From assembly GCA_938027685.1 (NCBI GenBank), contig CALJAM010000040.1, forward strand, positions 1 to 34,220: a stretch of 34,220 nt of DNA. Reading direction: 5' to 3'. The stretch is from an uncultured Bryobacteraceae bacterium. Its GTDB lineage: Bacteria > Acidobacteriota > Terriglobia > Bryobacterales > Bryobacteraceae. Shown one piece after another: positions 15,228 through 23,882 of the stretch; positions within the stretch are counted from its first letter, which is position 1, and the number at the start of each line of letters is the position of its first letter. Made by a program: the position numbers and the translations under genes. Below the pieces are notes generated by a model that saw only the letters and a program-made list of their open reading frames with translations, was not told the origin of the DNA and searched no databases.

Positions 15228-16606
15228 CGATCGAGCAGGCCGCGCAGGCCCTACGCGCACGGAAGGTCTCCGCGGTGGAGCTGACGCGTGAAGCGCTTAG
15301 GAGCGTGGAGCGGCTCGACGGCCGTCTTCGCACTTTCATCACCGTGACCGTGGACCAGGCGCTCGCGGACGCCGCGCGAGCCGACGAGGAGCTCGCGCGG
15401 GGACTCGATCGCGGCCCGCTGCACGGCGTTCCCGTCGCGTTGAAGGACGTCTTCGCCACCCGCGGCATCCGCACCACCTGCGGCTCGAAGATCTTCGCCG
15501 ATTACGTTCCGGATTTCGACGCCGCCGTCACCGAGCGACTGCGCGCGGCGGGCGCGGTGCTGATCGGCAAGACAAACATGCACGAGCTGGCTTACGGCAT
15601 CACCTCTACGAACCCTCACTACGGCGCGGTGCGGAATCCGCACGATCCGGAGCACGTCCCCGGCGGCTCGAGCGGCGGCTCGGCAGCGGCCGTCGCCGCC
15701 GGCATGGTCTTCCTGGCTATGGGGAGCGATACCGGCGGCTCGATCCGGATTCCCGCCGCCTGGTGCGGCGTCGTGGGCCTGAAACCTACGTTCGGCCGCG
15801 TCAGCCGCTTTGGCGTACTGCCGCTCGATTTCAGCCTCGATCACATGGGGCCGCTGGCGCGCTCGGTGCGCGACGCCGCCCTGGCGCTCGAGGTCCTGGC
15901 GGGCCACGATCCGCGCGATGAAACATCGAGCCGTCGGCCAGTCGGACAATACCTGCCGACCCTGGAACCCTCGCTGGAAGGCCTGCGCATCGGCCTGCCG
16001 CAGAACTTCTACTTCGAACGCGTGACGCCGGCTGTGGCCGAGGCCGTGCACGGGGCGGCCAGGCTGGCGGAAGAAGCGGGCGCCTCGATCGTGCCCGTAT
16101 GCGTGCCCGACGTGGCGGCCATGAATCAGATCAGCCGCATCATTTTGTTGGCCGAAGCGGCCGCCGTGATGCAACCGTACTTCGAGCGTCGCGGGCAGTT
16201 CGGCGAGGACGTCCGCCTCCTGCTTGAGCAGGGGATGCTGCTTTCGGCGACCGACTACATCCAGGCGCAGCGGCTTCGCCGCCTGATGCGCGACGAGTAC
16301 CGCCGCATCTGGCGCGAGGTAGATTGTCTGTTTACCCCCACGACGCCCATGGCCGCGCCGCGGCTCGGCCTGAGTACGATTGATTGGAGCGACGGACCCG
16401 AGGACCTCAGACTGGCGGCCACGCGCTTCGTGCGTGCCCTGAACATGTTCGGCTGGCCGGCGCTTTCGCTGCCGTGCGGCAAGGATCCGGCCGGGCTGCC
16501 CTTGGGCTTGCAGATCGTGGGTCCGCCGTTTTCCGAGGCCCGTTTGCTGCGCGTGGCGGCGGCGCTCGAGCAGCGGCTTCCCGCGCCCCCTCGGCCCGCA
16601 CTATAA
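15224..16606 (+). CDS. Amidase (amidase signature family, GatA/AtzE-like)
   Basis: A 460-residue amidase-signature hydrolase. The catalytic triad is visible: Lys74 in GVPVALKD, cis-Ser149 in PGGSSGGS and nucleophile Ser173 in GSDTGGSIRIPAAWCG. The 24-residue gap between the two serines is the standard one. It contains AVLIGKTNMHELAYG and GVVGLKPTFGRVSRFG, as in GatA and in biuret/allophanate-type amidases. The start is the ATG at 15224, with GAGGAGGAAGG just upstream and a 4-base overlap with the small GatC/AtzG-like gene. An upstream TTG at 15200 would extend into that gene and is less likely. With only a short C-like subunit and no gatB nearby, a stand-alone amidase is more likely than the tRNA amidotransferase. 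Confidence 0.92.
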   Translation: MTIEQAAQALRARKVSAVELTREALRSVERLDGRLRTFITVTVDQALADAARADEELARGLDRGPLHGVPVALKDVFATRGIRTTCGSKIFADYVPDFDAAVTERLRAAGAVLIGKTNMHELAYGITSTNPHYGAVRNPHDPEHVPGGSSGGSAAAVAAGMVFLAMGSDTGGSIRIPAAWCGVVGLKPTFGRVSRFGVLPLDFSLDHMGPLARSVRDAALALEVLAGHDPRDETSSRRPVGQYLPTLEPSLEGLRIGLPQNFYFERVTPAVAEAVHGAARLAEEAGASIVPVCVPDVAAMNQISRIILLAEAAAVMQPYFERRGQFGEDVRLLLEQGMLLSATDYIQAQRLRRLMRDEYRRIWREVDCLFTPTTPMAAPRLGLSTIDWSDGPEDLRLAATRFVRALNMFGWPALSLPCGKDPAGLPLGLQIVGPPFSEARLLRVAAALEQRLPAPPRPAL

Positions 16607-16607
16607 T
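16602..16607 (+). promoter_or_regulatory. Perfect -10 hexamer before the Tat-exported oxidoreductase
   Basis: TATAAT lies 24 bases before the ATG at 16632, leaving an 18-base leader that contains a GCGGAGG ribosome binding site. It overlaps the amidase stop codon, which may partly explain the bases. No clear -35 sequence is visible 17 bases upstream. Confidence 0.45.
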
Positions 16608-16631
16608 CGTGCCCGGAGCGGAGGTTGCCAC

Positions 16632-17942
16632 ATGCAGATCACCCGCCGCACGATCCTGAAGAACGCGCTCGCCACGGCGGCAGCACCCGCCGCGCGAACC
16701 TACGCCGCCAACGACCGGATCCAGGTGGGCGTCATCGGCACGGGCGCCCGCGCCCACGAGCTGATCCCGGCCCTTCTGTCCCATCCCGGCGTAGAGATCA
16801 CCGCGGTGGTGGACGCTTACAAAGGCCGCGTGGAACGCGCGATCGAACGCACGGGCGGGCGCGCTCGCGCCGTCAGGGACTATCGCGAGATCCTCGACGA
16901 CAAGTCCATTGACGCCGTCATGATCGTCACGCCCGATCACTGGCACCGCCAGATGGTGCTCGATGCGCTGAAAGCAGGCAAGGACGTCTACTGCGAGAAG
17001 CCGCTCACCTACCGCAGCTCCGAAGGTCTCGAAATCATTCAGGCCGCACGCGCCACCGGCCGCATCGTGCAGGTGGGCAGCCAGGGCATGAGCTCGGCCT
17101 TGCAACGCCGGGCCAAGGAAATGATCCAGAGCGGCAAGCTTGGCAAGGTCACCATCATCCGCGCCGCCTACAACCGCAACACGGCCTCGGGCGCCTGGAT
17201 CTATCCCATCCCGCCCGACGCCTCGCCGCAGACCGTCAACTGGGAGATGTTCCTTGGACCCGCGCCCAGACGCCCGTTCTCGCTGGAGCGTTTCTTCCGC
17301 TGGCGTTGCTATGAGGACTACTCGGGCGGAATCGCCACGGATCTGTTCGTGCACCTGTGCACGACGATTCACTTCGTCATGAACGCGGTGATGCCCTCGC
17401 GCGTGGTGGCTCTGGGACAACTCTACCGCTGGAAGGAGAGCCGCGAGGTGCCCGATACGCTCAACGCCATCCTCGAGTACCCCGAGGGCTTCGTCGTCAA
17501 TCTGAGTTCGACCTTCAACAACCAGGCCGCGGCCGAGGGCAGCTTTCAGTTCCTCGGAACCGAAGGAACGATCACGCTGAGCGGCGGCAGCATGAGCTTT
17601 TATCCTGAGCGGGCCGTCGAAGACAACCGCTGGATCGTCGAAAGCTGGCCGCGCCACCTCGAGGAGGCTTACTACCGCGACCCCAAGGTGCGGGAGACCG
17701 AGTTGCCCGCCACGCGCAAGCCGAAGGTGATCGAGGGACCGCAGGAGTTCTACCAGGAGGGACTCGACGCTACGACCGTGCACCTCGGGCACTGGCTGGA
17801 GTCCATCCGCACCCGCAAGCCGTACTGGCAGGATGCCGTGCAGGGCCATCACGCGGCGGCCTGCGCCCACATGGTGAACCTCTCAGCCAAACAGCTCCGC
17901 GTGGTCGAGTGGGATTTCGCGCGCGACGACATCAAGAGCTGA
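16632..17942 (+). CDS. Gfo/Idh/MocA family oxidoreductase with Tat signal
   Basis: A 436-residue NAD(P)-dependent oxidoreductase exported by the twin-arginine route. The leader MQITRRTILKNALATAAAPA has RR at 5-6 followed by a hydrophobic stretch. The Rossmann domain begins with VGVIGTGARAHEL, continues with DAVMIVTPDHWHRQM, and has the family EKP motif in VYCEKPLTYRSSEG. The C-terminal domain includes GGIATDLFVHLCTTIHFVM with the expected catalytic histidine region and GTEGTITLSGGSMSFYP. Such Tat-exported members in this group act on sugars or glycosides in the periplasm, carrying a tightly bound cofactor. It is probably monocistronic, following the amidase by 25 bases with its own -10 candidate. 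Confidence 0.93.
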   Translation: MQITRRTILKNALATAAAPAARTYAANDRIQVGVIGTGARAHELIPALLSHPGVEITAVVDAYKGRVERAIERTGGRARAVRDYREILDDKSIDAVMIVTPDHWHRQMVLDALKAGKDVYCEKPLTYRSSEGLEIIQAARATGRIVQVGSQGMSSALQRRAKEMIQSGKLGKVTIIRAAYNRNTASGAWIYPIPPDASPQTVNWEMFLGPAPRRPFSLERFFRWRCYEDYSGGIATDLFVHLCTTIHFVMNAVMPSRVVALGQLYRWKESREVPDTLNAILEYPEGFVVNLSSTFNNQAAAEGSFQFLGTEGTITLSGGSMSFYPERAVEDNRWIVESWPRHLEEAYYRDPKVRETELPATRKPKVIEGPQEFYQEGLDATTVHLGHWLESIRTRKPYWQDAVQGHHAAACAHMVNLSAKQLRVVEWDFARDDIKS

Positions 17943-17991
17943 CGCCCGGCCCCCCTAAACCCGCACCGCGCCCCGGCCGATAAGCGGTGGG

Positions 17992-18624
17992 GTGGGGCTG
18001 ATCACCGTCTTCGCCTGTGAATCGCAGCCGATGGTGGTCGAGGGCCTGCGCGTGGCGCTGGAGGCCTGCCGGCAGTTGATGCTGGTCGGCGCGGCGCCGC
18101 CCGAGCAGGCTGCGCCGCTGATCGCCCGGCTGCACCCGGCGGTCGTGCTGGTCAGCCCGGAGGAAGAGTCTCCGCAGGTCGTCGAACTGCTGCGGTCCTT
18201 GCGTAGGGCCTCGCCTTCGAGCGGCCTGGTTTTGTGGGTCCGCGATCCCGAGCGCATCCCTGCTGAGAAGGCCTACGAGGCCGGCGCGCGCGCCCTCCTG
18301 CGCCGCACGGCGCCGGTCGGCGTCCTGATGGACTGTCTGCTGACTGTGGCTGGAGGCGGCCTCTGGACCGAGCGCCGGGACAACCACTCGAAACCCTCGC
18401 TTAAGCCCGTGCGGCTCACGCCTCGCGAACGGCAAATCCTGCGTCTGCTGTGCCGAGGCATGAAGAACAGTCAGATCGCCGAAGCCCTGGCCATCGCACC
18501 GGGCACCGTCAAGGTCCATCTGACGCACTTGTTCGAAAAAACCGGGGCACGCAACCGGTACGAGCTCGCCATCGGGGCCTGGCGGCTGGGACTGGATCTT
18601 GCCGGGGAATCCCGCGCGGAGTGA
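17992..18624 (+). CDS. LuxR-family regulator with degenerate receiver domain
   Basis: A 210-residue NarL/FixJ-type protein. The C-terminal LuxR helix-turn-helix is intact: LTPRERQILRLLCRGMKNSQIAEALAIAPGTVKVHLTHLFEKTG, about residues 138-186. The N-terminal receiver-like half keeps the fold pattern but lacks the phosphorylation residues. The acidic pair is E10-S11, the position of the phospho-aspartate in VVLVSPEE is Ser55, and the conserved Lys region reads LLRRTAP. It is therefore probably regulated by protein or ligand binding, or is constitutive, not by phosphorylation. The start is GTG at 17992, with GGTGGGG nearby; this start is uncertain. The next gene begins four bases after the stop, so the two form an operon. 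Confidence 0.85.
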   Translation: MGLITVFACESQPMVVEGLRVALEACRQLMLVGAAPPEQAAPLIARLHPAVVLVSPEEESPQVVELLRSLRRASPSSGLVLWVRDPERIPAEKAYEAGARALLRRTAPVGVLMDCLLTVAGGGLWTERRDNHSKPSLKPVRLTPRERQILRLLCRGMKNSQIAEALAIAPGTVKVHLTHLFEKTGARNRYELAIGAWRLGLDLAGESRAE

Positions 18625-18627
18625 GCC

Positions 18628-20220
18628 GTGCTTCCGCGATCCGCGCACGCGCGCCGGCCGGCGCCTCATCCCGAAGACCGGGGTGAGCGCGGAAATCTTC
18701 TCCTGTCGGCGCACAGGCGCTGGCTGACGCCCTCGCTGCTCGATTGCGTCGCGGTCTCGCTGCTCGCCTGGCAGTTCGCGGTTGGCGGCCGCTGGATCAC
18801 CTTGCTTGCCGACGGCGACACGGGTTGGCACATTCGCACGGGCGAATACATCCTGGCGACGAGAAGCTGCCCGCGCCAGGACCTTTACTCCTTCAGCAAG
18901 CCGGGCGAGCCGTGGTTCGCCTGGGAGTGGCTGGCCGACGTCGCTCTGGCGCTCGCGCACCGCGCGGACGGCTTGGCGGGCGTGGCTTTTCTGGCCGCGC
19001 TGGTAATCGTCGGCGCGGCCCTGATTCTTCTCCGGCGCATGCTGCGTGCGGGCGCAAACGCATTCGTGGCCATGATCGCGCTGATGATTGCGGTGGGCGC
19101 GGCCTCGATCCACTTCCTCGCTCGCCCGCACGTTTTCACGCTTCTGTTGTGGACCATCGCGCTGGGCCTCATCGAGCGCGATCGCGAGCGGCCCGGACGA
19201 GGCATCTGGTGGCTCGTTCCCCTGACGCTGGTCTGGGTGAACCTGCACGGCGGCTTCGTCGCGTTGCCGGCCTCGCTCGCCCTGGCGGCCGCCGGCCGTG
19301 CCGGCGAGTTGTGGTGGGCCGGCGGACGGAGCGTGCGCGATCTCCTCCCCGCAGTCCGCTACGCGCTACTCGCGGCGGCCTGTACCGCAGCCTCGCTGGC
19401 GAATCCCTACGGCTGGCGGCTGCACGCCCACATCGCCTCATATCTGCGCTCGGACTGGATCCGCAACGCGGTCGACGAGTTCCAATCCCCGAAGTTCCGC
19501 TCGGAGTATTCGCTCTACTTCGAGCTGTTGCTGTTTGCGGCCTTGATGCTGGCGCCGGCGCTCGTTGCCCGCGGACGCCTGACCGAAGCGCTGCTCTACG
19601 TTTTCTGGGCGCACGCCTCGCTGGTCTCGGCTCGCCACGTGCCGTTGTTCGCCTTCCTGGCGGCTCCCGGCGTGGCCGCTGAGGCCACGGCGCTGTGGCG
19701 GCGGCTGGCGGCGCGGACGGGCGCACGCTCGATTCCGGCCATACTCGAGCAGGTCTCGGCCGATTTGAGCCGAGGCTTTGCGCGCCCCAGCTTGTGGGCC
19801 GTGCTGGCGTCGGCGCTGCTGATCCTGGGAACGCCCGAGTCGCACCGCCCGCGCGATTTCCCGCACCAGAAGTTCCCGGTGGAGATACTGAACCGCCACG
19901 GCGAACGCCTGGCCGGCCAACGGGTGTTCACCTCGGATCAATGGGCCGACTACCTCATCTACCGCTACTACCCCGCGCAACGCGTGTACTTCGACGGACG
20001 CAGCGATTTTTACGGCCGGCAGGTGGGTGAGGAATACCTTAGGATGGCCCAGGGCCGGACCGGTTGGCGGGAGGCCCTGGAAAAGTGGGACTTCAGATAT
20101 GCCCTGCTGCCCAGCGAATGGGCGCTCGCCTCCCTGCTGGCCGAATCCGACCAATGGCAGACGCTGGCGAAGGATCAGGTGGGCGTGCTCTACGCCCGCC
20201 GCGCCTGCGGCGCGCATTAA
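18628..20220 (+). CDS. Polytopic membrane protein, GT-C glycosyltransferase-like
   Basis: A 530-residue integral membrane protein with about ten hydrophobic spans and a soluble C-terminal part. Early segments LLADGDTGWHIRTGEYIL and DLYSFSKPGEPWFAWEWLADV resemble the first periplasmic loop of GT-C/PMT-type glycosyltransferases, where an acidic pair (ADGDTGWH) binds metal or lipid-linked sugar. The tail has VFTSDQWADYLIYRYYPAQRVYFDGRSDFYG. I recognise the pattern as a widespread uncharacterised acidobacterial membrane protein; sugar transfer is an inference. The GTG at 18628 has GGAG six bases upstream, overlapping the end of the regulator gene. It ends 153 bases before the Tad operon and may belong to the same transcript. 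Confidence 0.72.
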   Translation: MLPRSAHARRPAPHPEDRGERGNLLLSAHRRWLTPSLLDCVAVSLLAWQFAVGGRWITLLADGDTGWHIRTGEYILATRSCPRQDLYSFSKPGEPWFAWEWLADVALALAHRADGLAGVAFLAALVIVGAALILLRRMLRAGANAFVAMIALMIAVGAASIHFLARPHVFTLLLWTIALGLIERDRERPGRGIWWLVPLTLVWVNLHGGFVALPASLALAAAGRAGELWWAGGRSVRDLLPAVRYALLAAACTAASLANPYGWRLHAHIASYLRSDWIRNAVDEFQSPKFRSEYSLYFELLLFAALMLAPALVARGRLTEALLYVFWAHASLVSARHVPLFAFLAAPGVAAEATALWRRLAARTGARSIPAILEQVSADLSRGFARPSLWAVLASALLILGTPESHRPRDFPHQKFPVEILNRHGERLAGQRVFTSDQWADYLIYRYYPAQRVYFDGRSDFYGRQVGEEYLRMAQGRTGWREALEKWDFRYALLPSEWALASLLAESDQWQTLAKDQVGVLYARRACGAH

Positions 20221-20373
20221 AGAAATCCTTCCGGTCAACCGAACTGTAGATGGGATGCCGGCCACGCCCGATTCCCGGGATCAACCTTTCCCGAGCGTTC
20301 AACCCGGAGGCACCATCGAGGCCGGCGAGCGCAGGCGGGCCGTCTGAGACAGGATGCCAGGTGAGGTAAGGCG

Positions 20374-21267
20374 ATGGATCGGAGATTTCTGACCGTGGCA
20401 GGGCTGAGCCTGCTGTTCGCGCTGGTCGTGGCTGGGGTCTTCTACCAGACCGTGGCCGGCGCCAGCCGTGCTCCCAAGCCCCAGAAGATCGAAACCAGGG
20501 AAGTGGTCGTGGCGGTTCGCGCCTTGCCCGTGGGAGTCACGATCAAGCCTGATGACGTCAAGGTCGCGCGCCTGCCTGCAGCGCAAATACCGCCCGGAAC
20601 GTTCAGTCGCCCGGAGGAAGTCTACGAACGCCCCGTCATCAGCTCGATCCTTCCCGACGAGCCCATCCGCGAGGGGCGCGTCGCGGCGCGGGGCGCCGGT
20701 CTTGGTCTGGCGCCCGTGATTCCTCCCGGTATGCGCGCGGTAGCGGTGCGCGTCAACGAGGTTGTAGGCGTGGCCGGGTTCGTGCTGCCGGGCATGCGCG
20801 TGGACGTGCTGGTGACCGGCAAGCCGCCTCATCACCCGGACACCATGACGACCACGATTCTGCAGAACATCCTCGTGCTCTCGGCGGGCCAGAAGATCGA
20901 GCCGGACGCGCGCGGGCAGGCGATCAACTCGCCCGTAGTGACCTTGCTGGTGACGCCCGAGCAGGCCGAGATCCTGACGTTGGCGGGCAACGAGGGCAAG
21001 ATCCAGCTCGTGCTGCGCAACGCGGGCGATCAATCGGTCGAGAAGACGCCGGGGCGCATGCTGGCGGAGCTCTACCCGGTGCGCAAGCCGCCGCCCGAGC
21101 CGGCTGCCGCCGCCCCCGTGCGCGCGCCGCGCGCCGAAGTCAAAGTCGACAGCCCCGCGGTCCCGAAGCCTCCGCCCGCCGAAGAAGTCGTGGTCTACCG
21201 CGGCTCGCAGCGCAGCGTAGAGGTAGTCAGTTCCGCCAGGCAACCGGTCAGCGGGAGTCTGCCATGA
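20374..21267 (+). CDS. cpaB: Flp pilus assembly protein CpaB (RcpC)
   Basis: A 297-residue periplasmic/inner-membrane Tad component. One N-terminal span (FLTVAGLSLLFALVVAGVFYQTVAG, about 5-29) anchors it. The SAF domain follows: VVVAVRALPVGVTIKPDDVKVARLP...PVISSILPDEPIREGRV, about 45-105. The RcpC core contains MRAVAVRVNEVVGVAGFVLPGMRVDVLVTG and VTLLVTPEQAEILTLAGNEGKIQLVLRN. A proline/alanine-rich tail ends the protein. CpaB is thought to work with the secretin and may bind peptidoglycan. The ATG has GAGGTAAGG upstream. The stop overlaps the cpaC start (ATGA). The 153-base gap before it shows no clear promoter. Confidence 0.93.
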   Translation: MDRRFLTVAGLSLLFALVVAGVFYQTVAGASRAPKPQKIETREVVVAVRALPVGVTIKPDDVKVARLPAAQIPPGTFSRPEEVYERPVISSILPDEPIREGRVAARGAGLGLAPVIPPGMRAVAVRVNEVVGVAGFVLPGMRVDVLVTGKPPHHPDTMTTTILQNILVLSAGQKIEPDARGQAINSPVVTLLVTPEQAEILTLAGNEGKIQLVLRNAGDQSVEKTPGRMLAELYPVRKPPPEPAAAAPVRAPRAEVKVDSPAVPKPPPAEEVVVYRGSQRSVEVVSSARQPVSGSLP

Positions 21268-22649
21268 AACGTGGGATCGTTGCCGTGGCGCTTACGGGTT
21301 GGCTGGCACTGCCGCCGCTGCGCGGTCTGGCCGACGATGCGCCCGTCCCGGCCCAGGAGTTGCGGCTGGCCGCGGGCCGCAGTGCGGTGATCGACTTCCC
21401 GACCGACGTCGCGCGCATTTCGACCAGCAACCCCGAGGTCGTCGACGCGGTCGCCGTCTCGCTGCGCGAGGTTCTGCTGCACGCCCGGAACTTGGGCAGC
21501 GCGACGGTCGTGGTGTGGACGAAAAACGGGGGCCGCGCTTTCTACCAGGTTTCCGTCGAGCCCAACCTGGAGCCGATCCGCGAACTGCTCAGGAAGACGT
21601 TTCCGGGCGAGAACATTCAGGTTCAGGCTACGCGCGATTCGCTTTCGCTGACGGGCCGCGTCTCCAGCGCCGCCGTGGCCGAGCGCGCGGCCGCGCTGGT
21701 GGCGCCGCACGCCAAGACCGTGGTGAACCATCTCGAGATCGCGCCCAACGGTCCCGACCCGCAGGTGTTGCTGCGCGTGCGTTTCGCCGAGCTGAATCGC
21801 TCAGCGCTCGAGGCGCTGGGCGCCAACCTGGTCTCGACCGGTGCGCTGAACACCCCCGGCTCGGTCACCACGGGTCAGTTCCCCAGCCCGCGGGCCTCGC
21901 AACTGGAAGGCACGATCCCTGGCCGGCTGGAGGGAACGCAGTCCAGCTTCAGCATTTCCGACACGCTGAATGTGTTCGCCTTTCGCCCGGACCTGAACCT
22001 GGCCGCGTTCATCCGAGCGCTGGAAAGTCGCGGGCTATTGCAGATCCTGGCCGAGCCGAATCTGGTGACGACCAACGGCAAGGAGGCCAGCTTCCTGGTG
22101 GGCGGCGAGTTTCCCATCCCGGTCGTGCAAGGCGGAGCCAACGTGGGTGCAGTGACGATCCAGTTTCGCGAGTTCGGCATCCGCCTGACCTTCCTGCCGC
22201 AGATCACGCCGCACCAGACCATCAAGATGATGGTGCGCCCGGAGGTCTCCACGATTGACATGGCCAACGCCCTGGTCTTCTCCGGCTTCACGATTCCGGC
22301 CCTGGCCACACGGCGCATGGAGACCAACGTGGAGCTGGCGCCGCGGCAGAGCTTCGTGATCGCGGGCCTCATTGACGATCGGGTGACCGAAACGCTAGCG
22401 AAGGTGCCGGGCCTGGCCGACATTCCCCTGCTCGGCGCGCTGTTTCGTAGCCGGCAGCAGAACCGCAGCAAGACCGAGCTGGTGGTGATCGTCAGCCCCG
22501 AGATCACCCACCCGCTCGAGGCCGGTCAGCCGTTGCCGGGTCCGGAGATGCCCAAGGAGTTTCTGCCGCCGTTGACGAAGCCGAGCGCCCGCGGCGGCCC
22601 GGCGGCGCCCAGCCGGAAGGCGGCCGCCGGCAGGAAAGGGAACCGGTGA
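21264..22649 (+). CDS. cpaC: Tad pilus secretin CpaC (RcpA)
   Basis: A 461-residue outer-membrane secretin with a signal peptide (MKRGIVAVALTGWLALPPLRG). The pilus-assembly N-terminal domain is at about 33-108 (LRLAAGRSAVIDFPTDVARISTSNPEVVDAV). A BON-like region follows (about 110-155), then the secretin domain with LLQILAEPNLVTTNGKEASFLVGGEFPIPV and the signature VPGLADIPLLGALFRSRQQNRSKTELVVIVSPEI near 385-420. It forms the ring through which the pilus or cargo passes. It overlaps cpaB and cpaE by four bases each (ATGA and GTGA), showing tight translational coupling. The C-terminal 30 residues are basic and rich in Pro, Ala and Gly. Confidence 0.95.
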   Translation: MKRGIVAVALTGWLALPPLRGLADDAPVPAQELRLAAGRSAVIDFPTDVARISTSNPEVVDAVAVSLREVLLHARNLGSATVVVWTKNGGRAFYQVSVEPNLEPIRELLRKTFPGENIQVQATRDSLSLTGRVSSAAVAERAAALVAPHAKTVVNHLEIAPNGPDPQVLLRVRFAELNRSALEALGANLVSTGALNTPGSVTTGQFPSPRASQLEGTIPGRLEGTQSSFSISDTLNVFAFRPDLNLAAFIRALESRGLLQILAEPNLVTTNGKEASFLVGGEFPIPVVQGGANVGAVTIQFREFGIRLTFLPQITPHQTIKMMVRPEVSTIDMANALVFSGFTIPALATRRMETNVELAPRQSFVIAGLIDDRVTETLAKVPGLADIPLLGALFRSRQQNRSKTELVVIVSPEITHPLEAGQPLPGPEMPKEFLPPLTKPSARGGPAAPSRKAAAGRKGNR

Positions 22650-23851
22650 CTGCGAACAGCGAAAGCGGGGCGTTGACGGCGCTCGCCATCGCGCCGGACC
22701 GCGCCTTGGCGGAGGCGCTTACTGAAGCTGTGCGCCGCAGCGGCATCTTCCAGATCCTGGCCGAGCTGCGGAGCTATCCCCCGCGACAGACGCTCGAAAT
22801 CCGCGTGCGGCAGCTCTCGCCCGAGGTTGTTTTGCTGGATGTATCCAGCGATTTCAAGGCCGCCGCCGAGCTGATCCGCGCGCTGGTCCAGGCCCGTCCG
22901 CCGGTGCACGTCGTGGGCCTGGGGGCGCGAAACGATCCGGACTTGGTGGTGGCCGCGCTCCGGGCGGGGGCCAGCGAGTTCCTCTACCCGCCTTTCGAGG
23001 CCCGGGCACAGCAGGAGGCCGCGAGGCGCATCCGGCGCCTGCGGCGTCCCGAGCCAGCCGCTCCGCGCGAGCCAGGCCGCCTGTTCATGTTCGCCAGCGT
23101 GAAGCCGGGCTCGGGCGCTTCCACCCTCTCCTCTCAGCTCGCCTTCGCGCTGCAACGGCTGACGCGTCAGCGGGTCCTGCTGGCGGACCTGGACGCGAGG
23201 AGCGGCACCGTGAGCTTCTATCTGCGGCTGGGCGCGAGCCGCTCGCTGGAGGAACTGCTCACGGGCAGCAGGCCGTTGGAGCCGGCCGCCTGGGTTTCGC
23301 TTACCGAGCGAGTTCACGGGGTGGACGTGCTGCCGGCACCCCCCGGCCCAGGGTTCGAGCTGGTGGAGCCGGCGCGTTTCCACGAGTTCTGCGAATACGC
23401 CCGCCGCTACTATGACTGGGTCCTGCTCGATTTGCCTTCGATCTTTCACGCGCTCAGCCTGTTGGGACTGGCCGAGTGCGACACCGGGTTCCTAGTGACG
23501 ACGCTCGAGCTGGCCAGCCTGCACCTGGCGCGCAAAGCGGTGAGGCTACTGGGGCGGCTCGGATTGGGGCCGGAGCGCTACCAGATTCTGGTCAACCGCG
23601 TGGGAAGAGGAAACGGACTGAGTTTGTCCGATATGGAAAAAGTGATCCAGTGCCCGGCACGCGCCAGCTTCCCCGCCGACGAGTTCTCGCTCGAGCGCAT
23701 GCTCACGCTGGGCCAACCGCTCGATGCCGACACCGAGCTGGGCAGCTCGATCGAGGAGTTTGCGGGACGGCTGGCGGGCGTGACGCAAGGGGAGAAAAAG
23801 CGCGGCGGGCTGGTGTTGGGCGCGCTGCCGGTGTTTAGCGAAAGTTCCTGA
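22646..23851 (+). CDS. cpaE: Tad pilus localisation ATPase CpaE (TadZ)
   Basis: A 401-residue protein with an N-terminal receiver-like domain (about 10-125, with the acidic residue in PEVVLLDVSSDF) and a MinD/ParA-type ATPase domain from about 145. The deviant Walker A reads SVKPGSGASTLSSQLA: the signature first lysine is present, but the lysine before Ser/Thr is replaced by Ala, as in many TadZ/CpaE proteins. The Walker A'-like LLADLDARSG and Walker B DWVLLDLPS are clear. It is expected to place the Tad machine at a cell pole or other site. The start is GTG, overlapping the cpaC stop. The gap to cpaF is 31 bases and contains a strong GGAGGAG site. Confidence 0.93.
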   Translation: MTANSESGALTALAIAPDRALAEALTEAVRRSGIFQILAELRSYPPRQTLEIRVRQLSPEVVLLDVSSDFKAAAELIRALVQARPPVHVVGLGARNDPDLVVAALRAGASEFLYPPFEARAQQEAARRIRRLRRPEPAAPREPGRLFMFASVKPGSGASTLSSQLAFALQRLTRQRVLLADLDARSGTVSFYLRLGASRSLEELLTGSRPLEPAAWVSLTERVHGVDVLPAPPGPGFELVEPARFHEFCEYARRYYDWVLLDLPSIFHALSLLGLAECDTGFLVTTLELASLHLARKAVRLLGRLGLGPERYQILVNRVGRGNGLSLSDMEKVIQCPARASFPADEFSLERMLTLGQPLDADTELGSSIEEFAGRLAGVTQGEKKRGGLVLGALPVFSESS

Positions 23852-23882
23852 AGGCTGAGGAGTACGACACGGAGGAGAGTCG

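Noticed and set aside
15224-16606. GatA subunit of the tRNA amidotransferase
   Set aside because: The amidase motifs fit, but the upstream partner is shorter than GatC and no gatB is adjacent, so a stand-alone amidase is more likely.
20221-20373. Cyclic-di-GMP riboswitch before the Tad operon
   Set aside because: The region has some GC hairpin potential, but the conserved cores of the GEMM class were not found.
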